Below are positions 7,771 to 14,073 of a stretch of 14,073 nucleotides of DNA, piece after piece (the first letter of the stretch is position 1; each line of letters begins with the position of its first letter). Both the position numbers and the translations under genes were made by a program. The notes under the pieces are model-generated. The model was not told where the DNA came from. It did no database searches and saw only the letters and a program-made list of their open reading frames with translations. The DNA is from Cryomorphaceae bacterium (GTDB taxonomy: Bacteria; Bacteroidota; Bacteroidia; Flavobacteriales; BACL11). Location of the stretch: NCBI GenBank assembly GCA_949511925.1, contig CATEYX010000141.1, forward strand, positions 1 through 14,073. Reading direction: 5' to 3'.

Positions 7771-7778
7771 TAGCTTTG
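7771..7778 (+). promoter_or_regulatory. -7 promoter box for the suf operon
   Basis: TAGCTTTG is a full match to TAnnTTTG and ends 27 nt before the ATG of the A-type carrier gene. A TTTA at 7751-7754 sits at about the -33 distance but is a poor match to TTTG. The expected transcript start near 7784 excludes the longer upstream frame. Confidence 0.55.
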
Positions 7779-7805
7779 CATTCATTTAGATTAAACAAAA
7801 ATAAA

Positions 7806-8129
7806 ATGATAAATATCAGTGATTCAGCAAGAGACAGATTAGTACATCTGCTAGATAATGATGGAAGTAAAAATTCCTTTGTCAGAGTTGGCGTAGAAAG
7901 TGGAGGATGTTCCGGATTGAGCTACAAATTAGACTTTGATGGCAAAAAAAATGAAGATGATGAGCTTATTGAAGACAATAGTATTAAGCTTTTAGTCAAC
8001 AAAAAGAGCTTTTTATACTTAGTGGGAACTACACTTGAGTTTTCAGATGGACTAAATGGTAAAGGTTTTGTGTTTAATAACCCAAACGCAAGCAGAACTT
8101 GTGGTTGTGGAGAAAGTTTCTCTCTATAA
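7806..8129 (+). CDS. sufA: A-type iron-sulfur carrier (HesB/IscA/SufA family), first gene of the suf operon
   Basis: Small cytosolic protein that accepts Fe-S clusters from the SufBCD scaffold and hands them to target proteins. The ATG at 7806 gives 107 residues, the usual size. The open frame continues 53 codons upstream, but that part is antisense to thiL and precedes the promoter box. The three conserved cluster-binding cysteines are present: C35 (SGGCSG) and C99/C101 in the C-terminal TCGCGES motif. The rest follows the family pattern: FVRVGVESGGC, a central acidic loop, LEFSDGLNGKGFVFNNPNA. It is 13 nt ahead of sufB. SufA, IscA and ErpA are hard to tell apart by sequence; the symbol rests on the suf context. 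Confidence 0.92.
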   Translation: MINISDSARDRLVHLLDNDGSKNSFVRVGVESGGCSGLSYKLDFDGKKNEDDELIEDNSIKLLVNKKSFLYLVGTTLEFSDGLNGKGFVFNNPNASRTCGCGESFSL

Positions 8130-8142
8130 ATAATATAAAAAA

Positions 8143-9600
8143 ATGAGTGAACAAAAAAAACAATTGGAAGATGATTTACTAGAAAAAGTAACTTCAACCG
8201 AATATAAATACGGATTTACAACTGATATAGAATCAGATACCATTCCAAAAGGACTTTCTGAAGATGTAGTGCGTATTATTTCTGCAAAAAAAAATGAGCC
8301 AGAATGGATGTTGGAATACAGACTAAAAGCCTATAGAGCTTGGTTAGAAATGGAAGAGCCTAATTGGGCAAACATCAATTATTCTAAACCGAACTATCAG
8401 GAAATTATTTATTATTCCGCACCAAAACAAAAACCTATTTTAGATAGTTTAGATGATTTAGATCCTGAAATGAAAGAAATGTTTGACAGGCTTGGCATCT
8501 CTATTGATGAGCAAAATAAATTAGCAAATGTTGCAGTAGACATAGTAATGGATTCTGTTTCAGTTGCTACTTCTTTCAAAGAAACTTTGGCAGAAAAAGG
8601 AATTATTTTTTGTCCAATTTCTGATGCCATTCAAGACCATCCAGAATTGGTGCAGAAATATCTAGGAAGTGTTGTTCCAGCTAGAGATAACTTCTTTTCT
8701 GCTTTAAATGCAGCAGTATTCTCTGACGGTTCTTTCTGCTATATTCCAAAAGGAGTAAAATGCCCAATGGAACTATCCACTTACTTCAGAATTAATGAAG
8801 CCGGTACGGGTCAATTTGAAAGAACATTGCTAATTGCAGATGAAGGTTCCCAAGTAAGTTACTTAGAGGGTTGTACTGCACCCATGAGAGATGAAAATCA
8901 ATTGCATGCCGCTGTAGTAGAATTGATTGCAATGGATGATGCAAATATAAAATATTCTACTGTACAAAATTGGTATCCAGGAAATGCTGAAGGAGTTGGT
9001 GGAGTTTTCAACTTTGTAACTAAAAGAGGAATTTGCCATAAGAATGCGAAAATATCATGGACCCAAGTAGAAACAGGATCAGCGGTTACTTGGAAATATC
9101 CTTCTTGTATTTTGAAAGGAGATAATTCTATAGGTGAATTTTTCTCAGTTGCAGTAACTAACAACAGACAACAAGCCGATACAGGTACAAAAATGATTCA
9201 CTTAGGAAAAAATACAAAAAGTACCATAATCGCTAAAGGAATATCAGCAGGAAAGAGTGAAGGAAATTACAGAGGATTAGTTCGTATTTCAAAAGGAGCA
9301 ACTAATTCTAGAAATTTCTCTCAATGTGATTCTTTACTAATGGGAGATAAGTGTGGCTCACATACCTTTCCATATATTGAAGTAAAAAACAACTCTTCCA
9401 AAGTAGAGCATGAAGCAACAACTTCAAAAATTGGAGAAGACCAGATATTTTATTGTAACCAAAGAGGTATTGGAACAGAAGCAGCAATTGCACTAATCGT
9501 AAATGGTTATTGTAAAGATGTCCTCAACCAATTGCCAATGGAGTTTGCAGTAGAAGCACAAAAATTATTAGAAATCAGCCTAGAAGGTTCTGTAGGTTAA
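8143..9600 (+). CDS. sufB: Fe-S cluster assembly scaffold protein SufB
   Basis: Core scaffold of the SufBC2D complex on which [4Fe-4S] clusters are built. It has 485 residues, close to the usual 480-495. The N-terminal region carries the family's YKYGFTTDIESD and KKNEPEWMLEYRLKAY stretches. The beta-helix core ends in a strongly conserved block. C395 in SQCDSLLMGDK corresponds to the E. coli sulfur-acceptor C405, and E422/H423/E424 (KVEHEATTSKIG) to E432/H433/E434, which contribute to cluster formation. The C-terminus (FAVEAQKLLEISLEGSVG) is the family's usual ending. The ATG at 8143 follows an A-rich leader without a Shine-Dalgarno sequence. sufC follows after 10 nt. Confidence 0.98.
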   Translation: MSEQKKQLEDDLLEKVTSTEYKYGFTTDIESDTIPKGLSEDVVRIISAKKNEPEWMLEYRLKAYRAWLEMEEPNWANINYSKPNYQEIIYYSAPKQKPILDSLDDLDPEMKEMFDRLGISIDEQNKLANVAVDIVMDSVSVATSFKETLAEKGIIFCPISDAIQDHPELVQKYLGSVVPARDNFFSALNAAVFSDGSFCYIPKGVKCPMELSTYFRINEAGTGQFERTLLIADEGSQVSYLEGCTAPMRDENQLHAAVVELIAMDDANIKYSTVQNWYPGNAEGVGGVFNFVTKRGICHKNAKISWTQVETGSAVTWKYPSCILKGDNSIGEFFSVAVTNNRQQADTGTKMIHLGKNTKSTIIAKGISAGKSEGNYRGLVRISKGATNSRNFSQCDSLLMGDKCGSHTFPYIEVKNNSSKVEHEATTSKIGEDQIFYCNQRGIGTEAAIALIVNGYCKDVLNQLPMEFAVEAQKLLEISLEGSVG

Positions 9601-9610
9601 AAATACAACA

Positions 9611-10372
9611 ATGTTAAAAATAAACAATTTAAAAGCAGGAATTGAAGACAATCAAATTCTTAAAGGAATAAACCTTGAAATAAAAGCAGGAGAAGTACAT
9701 GCAATTATGGGACCAAATGGTTCGGGTAAAAGTACACTGGCATCTGTAATTGCAGGGAAAGAAGAATATGATGTGGAAGGTGGGGAAATAGATTTTGAAG
9801 GAGCTGATTTATTGGATCTTACTCCTGAAGAAAGAGCACATAAAGGTGTGTTTTTATCCTTTCAATATCCTGTAGAAATTCCAGGAATCTCAGTTTCTAA
9901 CTTTATCAAAACTTCTATTAACGAAAGAAGAAAAGCTGCAGATTTAGATCCTATGCCAGCTAAGGAATTATTGAAAAAGTTGAGAGATAAAATGGAATTG
10001 TTAAGTATAGACAAAGGATACCTTTCCAGAAACATGAATGAAGGATTCTCTGGTGGCGAAAAGAAAAGAAATGAGATTTTCCAAATGGCAATGTTGGAAC
10101 CAAAACTTTCTATCTTAGACGAAACAGATTCAGGCTTAGATATTGACGCACTAAGAATTGTTGCCAATGGAGTAAACAAGCTTAGAAGTAAGGATAATGC
10201 AACTATTGTAATTACGCATTATCAAAGATTATTAGACTACATTATTCCTGACTTTGTACATGTACTTTATAAAGGTAGAATTGTAAAATCGGGGGGGAAA
10301 GAATTAGCTTTAGAGCTAGAGGAAAAAGGGTACGATTGGATAACTAAAGAAGCGGATAAAAAGTGGGCTTAA
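9611..10372 (+). CDS. sufC: Fe-S cluster assembly ATPase SufC
   Basis: ABC-type ATPase of the cytosolic SufBC2D complex; ATP hydrolysis drives the scaffold rearrangement that opens the cluster site. It has 253 residues, full length. Motifs seen: Walker A GPNGSGKST (34-42), Q-loop FQYP (Q85), ABC signature FSGGEKKR (146-153), Walker B SILDETDSGLD (167-177) with catalytic E171, and the switch H203 (TIVITHYQR). The SufC-type sequence ILDETDSGLDIDAL, with DSGLD after Walker B, separates it from transporter ATPases. No membrane partner is nearby. The final codons overlap the start of sufD by 10 nt, which points to translational coupling. Confidence 0.98.
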   Translation: MLKINNLKAGIEDNQILKGINLEIKAGEVHAIMGPNGSGKSTLASVIAGKEEYDVEGGEIDFEGADLLDLTPEERAHKGVFLSFQYPVEIPGISVSNFIKTSINERRKAADLDPMPAKELLKKLRDKMELLSIDKGYLSRNMNEGFSGGEKKRNEIFQMAMLEPKLSILDETDSGLDIDALRIVANGVNKLRSKDNATIVITHYQRLLDYIIPDFVHVLYKGRIVKSGGKELALELEEKGYDWITKEADKKWA

Positions 10373-11583
10373 TTAATAATATAAAATCGTATTCTGAAGG
10401 GATTCAGATATCTGCAGAAAAAAAAGAAATATTTTCTTCTTTTCTAACAAACGGATTTCCGACAACTAAAGATGAAGAGTGGAAATATACTTCCTTAAAA
10501 AAGGTAATTGCTAACGAATATAGTATTGAGAATAAAGGAGAAGTTATTGATTTGTCAGTAATAGAAAAATATTCTTTAGAGTTTGAAAACAGAATTATTT
10601 TTTCTGATGGAAAGCTGATAAATACTCCAACAATAAAAGGAGTAAGTATTACTGGTTTTTCTGAATTTGAAAGTAAAACTACTGACAGCATATTACAACT
10701 TAACAAAGCTCTTTCTCAAAATGGCTTTACTATTTCAGTAGATAAAAATACAGTAGTAGAAAACCCTATTGAAATCTTATTTCTCTCAACAACAGAAAAT
10801 AGTTTTTCTCAATATAGAAACCAAATTTCTATTGGAGAAAATTCAGAAGTTAAGTTTGTAGAAAGAATACAAAACATAAACAATTCAGCTTCTTTTGTAA
10901 ATCATTTTACTCAGATAAATTGTGATAAAAACACAAAATCAGAATACAATAAAATACAGAATAATACTGCCAAATCGCAACTGATCGATACTGTAAATGT
11001 ATATCAAGAACAAGATTCAACTTGTAATATTAACACCCTTATTTTTGGAGGTTCATTCACCAGAAATAACCTTAATTTTGAGCAAAACGGATCTAATTGC
11101 GAAAGTAACATGAATGGCGTTTCAGTATTAAATGACAATCAGTTAGCTGACAACCATACTTTTGTAGATCATAAAAGTGCACATTGCAGAAGTAATGAAA
11201 TGTATAAAGGAGTTTATTTAGGCCATTCAAAAGGCATTTTTAATGGTAAAATAATGGTACGTCCTGATGCTCAAAAAATTGATGCGTTCCAGTCCAACAA
11301 CAATTTACTTTTAAGCAACACTTCTAGTATTGACAGTAAGCCTCAATTAGAAATTTATGCTGATGATGTAAAGTGTAGTCATGGTTGTACTATTGGCCAA
11401 TTAGATGATGATGCACTTTTTTACATGAGAAGTAGGGGAATTGGCATTGAAGAAGCAAAAGCAGTATTAACCTACGCATTTGCATCTGAAGCAATAGAAA
11501 ATATCTCAGTGGAACAAGTGAAAACTTTAGCTAAAAATTTACTTGCTCAAAAATTAAATGTTGATTTAGATTTTAGTTTATAA
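10363..11583 (+). CDS. sufD: Fe-S cluster assembly protein SufD
   Basis: Partner of SufB in the SufBC2D scaffold, needed for iron entry and complex stability. It has 406 residues and shares the beta-helix fold and C-terminal helices with SufB. The segment EIYADDVKCSHGCTIGQLD contains H340, matching E. coli SufD H360, which takes part in cluster formation; C338 and C342 flank it. The N-terminal GFPTTKDEEWKYTSL matches the family. The start is a GTG at 10363 lying within the end of sufC: a TAA in this frame ends four bases upstream, and no in-frame ATG occurs until deep in the core (ESNMNGVSV), so GTG is the only reasonable start. It ends directly against the sufS ATG with no gap. Confidence 0.96.
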   Translation: MGLINNIKSYSEGIQISAEKKEIFSSFLTNGFPTTKDEEWKYTSLKKVIANEYSIENKGEVIDLSVIEKYSLEFENRIIFSDGKLINTPTIKGVSITGFSEFESKTTDSILQLNKALSQNGFTISVDKNTVVENPIEILFLSTTENSFSQYRNQISIGENSEVKFVERIQNINNSASFVNHFTQINCDKNTKSEYNKIQNNTAKSQLIDTVNVYQEQDSTCNINTLIFGGSFTRNNLNFEQNGSNCESNMNGVSVLNDNQLADNHTFVDHKSAHCRSNEMYKGVYLGHSKGIFNGKIMVRPDAQKIDAFQSNNNLLLSNTSSIDSKPQLEIYADDVKCSHGCTIGQLDDDALFYMRSRGIGIEEAKAVLTYAFASEAIENISVEQVKTLAKNLLAQKLNVDLDFSL

Positions 11584-12798
11584 ATGTTAGATATTAGCAA
11601 AATACGAGAACAATTTCCTATCCTTAGTCGAAAGGTAAACGGGCATGACTTAATATACTTTGATAATGGGGCTACTACTCAGAAACCTCAATCAGTAATT
11701 ACTGCCGAAAGCAATTATTATAAAAATGAAAATTCAAATGTACACAGAGGGGTTCATTTTTTAAGTGGATTGGCGACTGATAAATTTGAAGCAACACGTA
11801 ATACAATACAAAATTTCATAAATGCAGAACATTCTCATGAAATCATCTTTACTAAAGGGACTACTGACTCTATCAATATAGTTGCAAGTGGATACAGATC
11901 CATTTTAAATAAAGGAGATGAAATTATTATTTCAGAATTAGAGCATCATTCAAATATAGTGCCTTGGCAAATGTGTTGTGAACAAAGTGGAGCTACTCTA
12001 AAAGTTATTCCATTGTTGGATAATGGAAGTTTAGACATGATAGCTTTTGAAAATTTCCTTTCTGAAAATACAAAATTAGTTTCTGTATCTCATATTTCCA
12101 ATACATTGGGAACTATAAACCCTATTGAAGAAATTATTGAAAAAGCGCAAGCAGTCGGTGCAAAAGTTATGATTGATGGTGCGCAGGCAGCAGCACATAT
12201 TCCAATAAACATGCAAAGCTTAGGTGCTGATTTCTACTGTTTTTCAGCACATAAATTATACGGACCTACAGGAGTTGGAGTTTTGTACGGAAAGGAAGAA
12301 GTTTTAAATGAATTGCCTCCATATCAAGGGGGAGGTGAGATGATAAAGGAAGTTAGTTTTAAGAAAACTACTTACGCCTGTTTACCTCATAAGTTTGAGG
12401 CAGGGACACCAAATATTGCAGGAGTAGTGGCCTTTAAATCAGCTATTGATTTTATTAACGGATTAGGATTAAGCAACATTGCTAAACATGAGGAAAAACT
12501 TTTGCAATATGCTACAGAAGAAGTATTGAAAATAGAAGGACTAAAAATTTACGGAACAGCTAAAAATAAATCAGGAATTATTTCTTTTAATATTAACAAA
12601 TTACATCCTTATGATATTGGTATGATTGTTGATAAAATGGGAATAGCAATACGAACAGGACATCATTGTACACAGCCTATTATGGAAAGATTTAATATTC
12701 CTGGTACAGCACGTATTTCTTTAGCCGTATACAATACAAAGGATGAAATTGATGTTTGTATAAAAGCCATTAAAAAGGCAAAAATGATGTTATCCTAG
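11584..12798 (+). CDS. sufS: Cysteine desulfurase SufS (class II, PLP-dependent)
   Basis: Removes sulfur from L-cysteine, giving alanine and an enzyme persulfide that is passed to SufE. It has 404 residues, the normal length. Key residues: K224 in FSAHKLYGPTG forms the PLP aldimine, H121 (ELEHHSNIVPW) stacks on the ring, D198 and Q201 (MIDGAQAA) bind the cofactor, R357 (IAIRTGHHC) binds the substrate carboxylate, and C362 in the RTGHHCTQP loop is the persulfide cysteine. That loop is the short class II (SufS/CsdA) form rather than the long class I (IscS/NifS) form, and the adjacent sufE agrees. The ATG follows the sufD TAA immediately, and the TAG is followed immediately by the sufE ATG. Confidence 0.97.
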   Translation: MLDISKIREQFPILSRKVNGHDLIYFDNGATTQKPQSVITAESNYYKNENSNVHRGVHFLSGLATDKFEATRNTIQNFINAEHSHEIIFTKGTTDSINIVASGYRSILNKGDEIIISELEHHSNIVPWQMCCEQSGATLKVIPLLDNGSLDMIAFENFLSENTKLVSVSHISNTLGTINPIEEIIEKAQAVGAKVMIDGAQAAAHIPINMQSLGADFYCFSAHKLYGPTGVGVLYGKEEVLNELPPYQGGGEMIKEVSFKKTTYACLPHKFEAGTPNIAGVVAFKSAIDFINGLGLSNIAKHEEKLLQYATEEVLKIEGLKIYGTAKNKSGIISFNINKLHPYDIGMIVDKMGIAIRTGHHCTQPIMERFNIPGTARISLAVYNTKDEIDVCIKAIKKAKMMLS

Positions 12799-13215
12799 AT
12801 GAGTACAATACAAAAAATACAAGCAGAAATTGTTGAGGACTTTGGAATGTTTGACGACTGGATGCAGAAATACGAATACCTTATTGATTTAGGAAAAGAC
12901 TTAGCGCCAATTAAGGAACAATACAAAACGGAAGACAACCTTATAAAAGGATGTCAGAGTAGAGTTTGGCTTCATGCAAAACATACGGACGGAAAAATAA
13001 TCTTTACAGCAGATAGTGACGCTATTATGACCAAAGGGATTGTAGCGATACTTATAAATGTATTATCCAATCAGTCGCCTAAAGATATTGCAACTGCAAA
13101 ACTTGACTTTATAAACGAAATAGGATTAAAAGAACAACTATCTCCTACTCGAGCAAACGGATTAGTATCCATGATAAAAAAAATGAAATTATACGCAATT
13201 GCGTTTAACAATTAG
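12799..13215 (+). CDS. sufE: Cysteine desulfuration protein SufE
   Basis: Sulfur-acceptor partner of SufS; it takes the persulfide sulfur onto a loop cysteine and delivers it to SufB. It has 138 residues, as usual. The conserved IKGCQSRVWL segment holds C52, equivalent to E. coli C51. The pattern F-x-x-x-D-D-W-x-x-(K/R)-Y-x-Y-L-I-D-L-G near the N-terminus (about 15-32) and the C-terminal SPTRANGLVSMIKKMK are typical. The start codon touches the sufS stop, so translation of the two enzyme partners is probably coupled. The frame is intact. Confidence 0.96.
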   Translation: MSTIQKIQAEIVEDFGMFDDWMQKYEYLIDLGKDLAPIKEQYKTEDNLIKGCQSRVWLHAKHTDGKIIFTADSDAIMTKGIVAILINVLSNQSPKDIATAKLDFINEIGLKEQLSPTRANGLVSMIKKMKLYAIAFNN

Positions 13216-13219
13216 CCAC

Positions 13220-13543
13220 ATGAAAACAGAAGAAGAATTACAAAAAATAGGAGAAGAAGTTGTTGAGGTGATTTGTGAGATTTATGATCCTGAAATCCCA
13301 GTAAATATTTATGCACTTGGTTTGATTTACGATATTGAAGTAAGTCAGGAATGTGATGTAAAAATCACCATGACTTTAACTTCTCCAAATTGCCCAGTTG
13401 CCGAAAGTTTACCTCTTGAAATCGAGGAAAAAGTAAAAGTAATTATGGCAGTAAAAAAGGTAGAAGTAGAAATAACTTTTGAGCCAACTTGGACAAAAGA
13501 TATGATGAGTGAAGAAGCAAAACTAGAACTCGGAATGTTATAA
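13220..13543 (+). CDS. SUF-associated DUF59/MIP18 family protein
   Basis: Small cytosolic protein of the MIP18/PaaD-like family that travels with SUF operons and is thought to help Fe-S cluster maturation or transfer. The ATG at 13220 gives 107 residues; the open frame can be extended to a TTG at 13199 inside sufE, but the 4-nt gap after the sufE stop favours the ATG. Conserved features are the DPEIPVNIYALGLIYDI block (24-40), LTSPNCPVAESLP with C58, the cysteine conserved in the family, and the C-terminal SEEAKLELGML. It lacks the N-terminal extension expected of the longer SufT proteins, so I do not give that symbol. Confidence 0.92.
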   Translation: MKTEEELQKIGEEVVEVICEIYDPEIPVNIYALGLIYDIEVSQECDVKITMTLTSPNCPVAESLPLEIEEKVKVIMAVKKVEVEITFEPTWTKDMMSEEAKLELGML

Positions 13544-13547
13544 AAAT

Positions 13548-14054
13548 ATGAGTGGAGAGATTGTAAATAGAGTAGCAAATAGCAGTTTAATCAGCATGGA
13601 TTTGACTGATTATGCGCCAACAAAACCAATTGCGGTTTTAGATGTGAAAGATTTCCTTTTCCAAGGAATTGTACTAAAAGAAAAAGATTTCAGGGTAAGT
13701 TTAAAAGAATTTGATTTCTCAATTTATACCAACAAAACTGTAGCTCTTAATTGTAGTTCAGATGCAATTGTACCTATGTGGGCTTTTATGCTAGTTACAT
13801 CTTATTTAAATTCCGTTAATGCTGAAATACATTTTGGAATAAAAGAAGATGTGTTTCAGCAAATTTTTACCAATAATATTAATGCCATTGACGTATCTGA
13901 ATTTGTAAGTAAAAAAGTAATAGTAAAAGGTTGTGGGCAAATCCCGCTAACTGAAGCGCTATATATTGCAATTACTAAAAAATTACAAGATACAGTGAGT
14001 AGTTTAATGTTCGGGGAAGCCTGTTCGGCTGTACCTGTTCTAAAAAATAAATAA
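13548..14054 (+). CDS. DUF2480 family protein, last complete gene of the suf operon
   Basis: Function unknown. The 168-residue sequence matches what I know of DUF2480, a Bacteroidota-restricted family. Recognisable stretches are EIVNRVANSSL (4-14), LDVKDFLFQGIVLKEKDFR (31-49), VALNCSSDAIVPMWAFML (65-82), KVIVKGCGQIPL (123-134) and the ending SLMFGEACSAVP (152-163). Three cysteines, C69, C129 and C159, sit in these conserved blocks and could bind metal or a cluster, but that is inference. There is no signal peptide or membrane segment. It starts 4 nt after the DUF59 stop and so should be co-transcribed with the suf genes, which is the only hint at its job. Confidence 0.88.
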   Translation: MSGEIVNRVANSSLISMDLTDYAPTKPIAVLDVKDFLFQGIVLKEKDFRVSLKEFDFSIYTNKTVALNCSSDAIVPMWAFMLVTSYLNSVNAEIHFGIKEDVFQQIFTNNINAIDVSEFVSKKVIVKGCGQIPLTEALYIAITKKLQDTVSSLMFGEACSAVPVLKNK

Positions 14055-14073
14055 TGAATAAAAATATTCAACA
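14054..14073 (+). CDS. Possible start of a further operon gene (first six codons only)
   Basis: An ATG overlaps the DUF2480 stop as TAATG, followed by codons for N-K-N-I-Q before the window ends. The overlap resembles coupled genes in this operon, but six codons cannot be identified and an ATG here could be accidental. Confidence 0.3.

Noticed and set aside
7647..7805. N-terminal extension of the A-type carrier to 160 residues
   Set aside because: The extra 53 codons are antisense to thiL and upstream of the likely promoter; the 107-residue form starting at 7806 matches the family.
9862..10179. 105-residue open frame antisense to sufC
   Set aside because: Low-complexity serine/isoleucine-rich translation expected from the antisense of AT-rich coding DNA; sufC motifs lie across it.
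10355..10366. Possible -1 frameshift fusing SufC to SufD at the run of A's
   Set aside because: In the SufC frame the heptamer is T AAA AAG, a poor slippery site, and the sufD frame has a TAA at 10357 just before the GTG; separate initiation explains the overlap.
13199..13219. TTG start extending the DUF59 protein by seven residues into sufE
   Set aside because: The ATG at 13220, 4 nt after the sufE stop, gives the usual family length and fits the spacing in the rest of the operon.

Overview
This is an AT-rich window (roughly one third G+C by eye) that looks like ordinary core chromosome from a Bacteroidota bacterium, most likely of the Flavobacteriales type. The evidence is a cytochrome b558-type SdhC, a small protein with a type IX secretion (T9SS) sorting domain, a DUF2480 gene (a family I know only from Bacteroidota), weak Shine-Dalgarno sequences, and several copies of the Bacteroidota -7 promoter box TAnnTTTG. 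I see no mobile element, phage gene, CRISPR array, tRNA or rRNA.

Layout. Positions 1-2990 (minus strand) hold a succinate dehydrogenase / fumarate reductase operon in the order sdhC-sdhA-sdhB, with sdhB cut by the window edge. A 131-bp divergent promoter region separates it from an M24B Xaa-Pro aminopeptidase (3122-4411, plus). Convergent to that is a small secreted protein with a T9SS C-terminal domain (4433-5122, minus). Divergent from it is a helical, TPR-like protein of unknown role (5206-6660, plus). Convergent again is thiamine-monophosphate kinase thiL (6683-7735, minus).

From 7806 to the end of the window runs one tightly packed plus-strand operon for iron-sulfur cluster assembly: A-type carrier, sufB, sufC, sufD, sufS, sufE, a DUF59/MIP18 protein and a DUF2480 protein. 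A further open frame may begin at 14054. Gaps between genes are 13 nt or less and several genes abut or overlap. SufS with SufE mobilises sulfur from cysteine, SufBCD is the scaffold and ATPase, and the A-type carrier and DUF59 protein probably act in cluster delivery. The role of DUF2480 is unknown. The SUF system would supply clusters to enzymes such as SdhB at the other end of the window.

Points worth a second look: a 16-bp perfect palindrome inside the 70-bp thiL/suf divergent promoter region; an sdhA frame whose only usable start is TTG; two genes (thiL and the T9SS cargo) whose -7 box lies 4-5 nt from the ATG, suggesting nearly leaderless mRNAs; and the DUF2480 protein with three cysteines at the end of the suf operon. 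I found no clearly novel multi-gene system.
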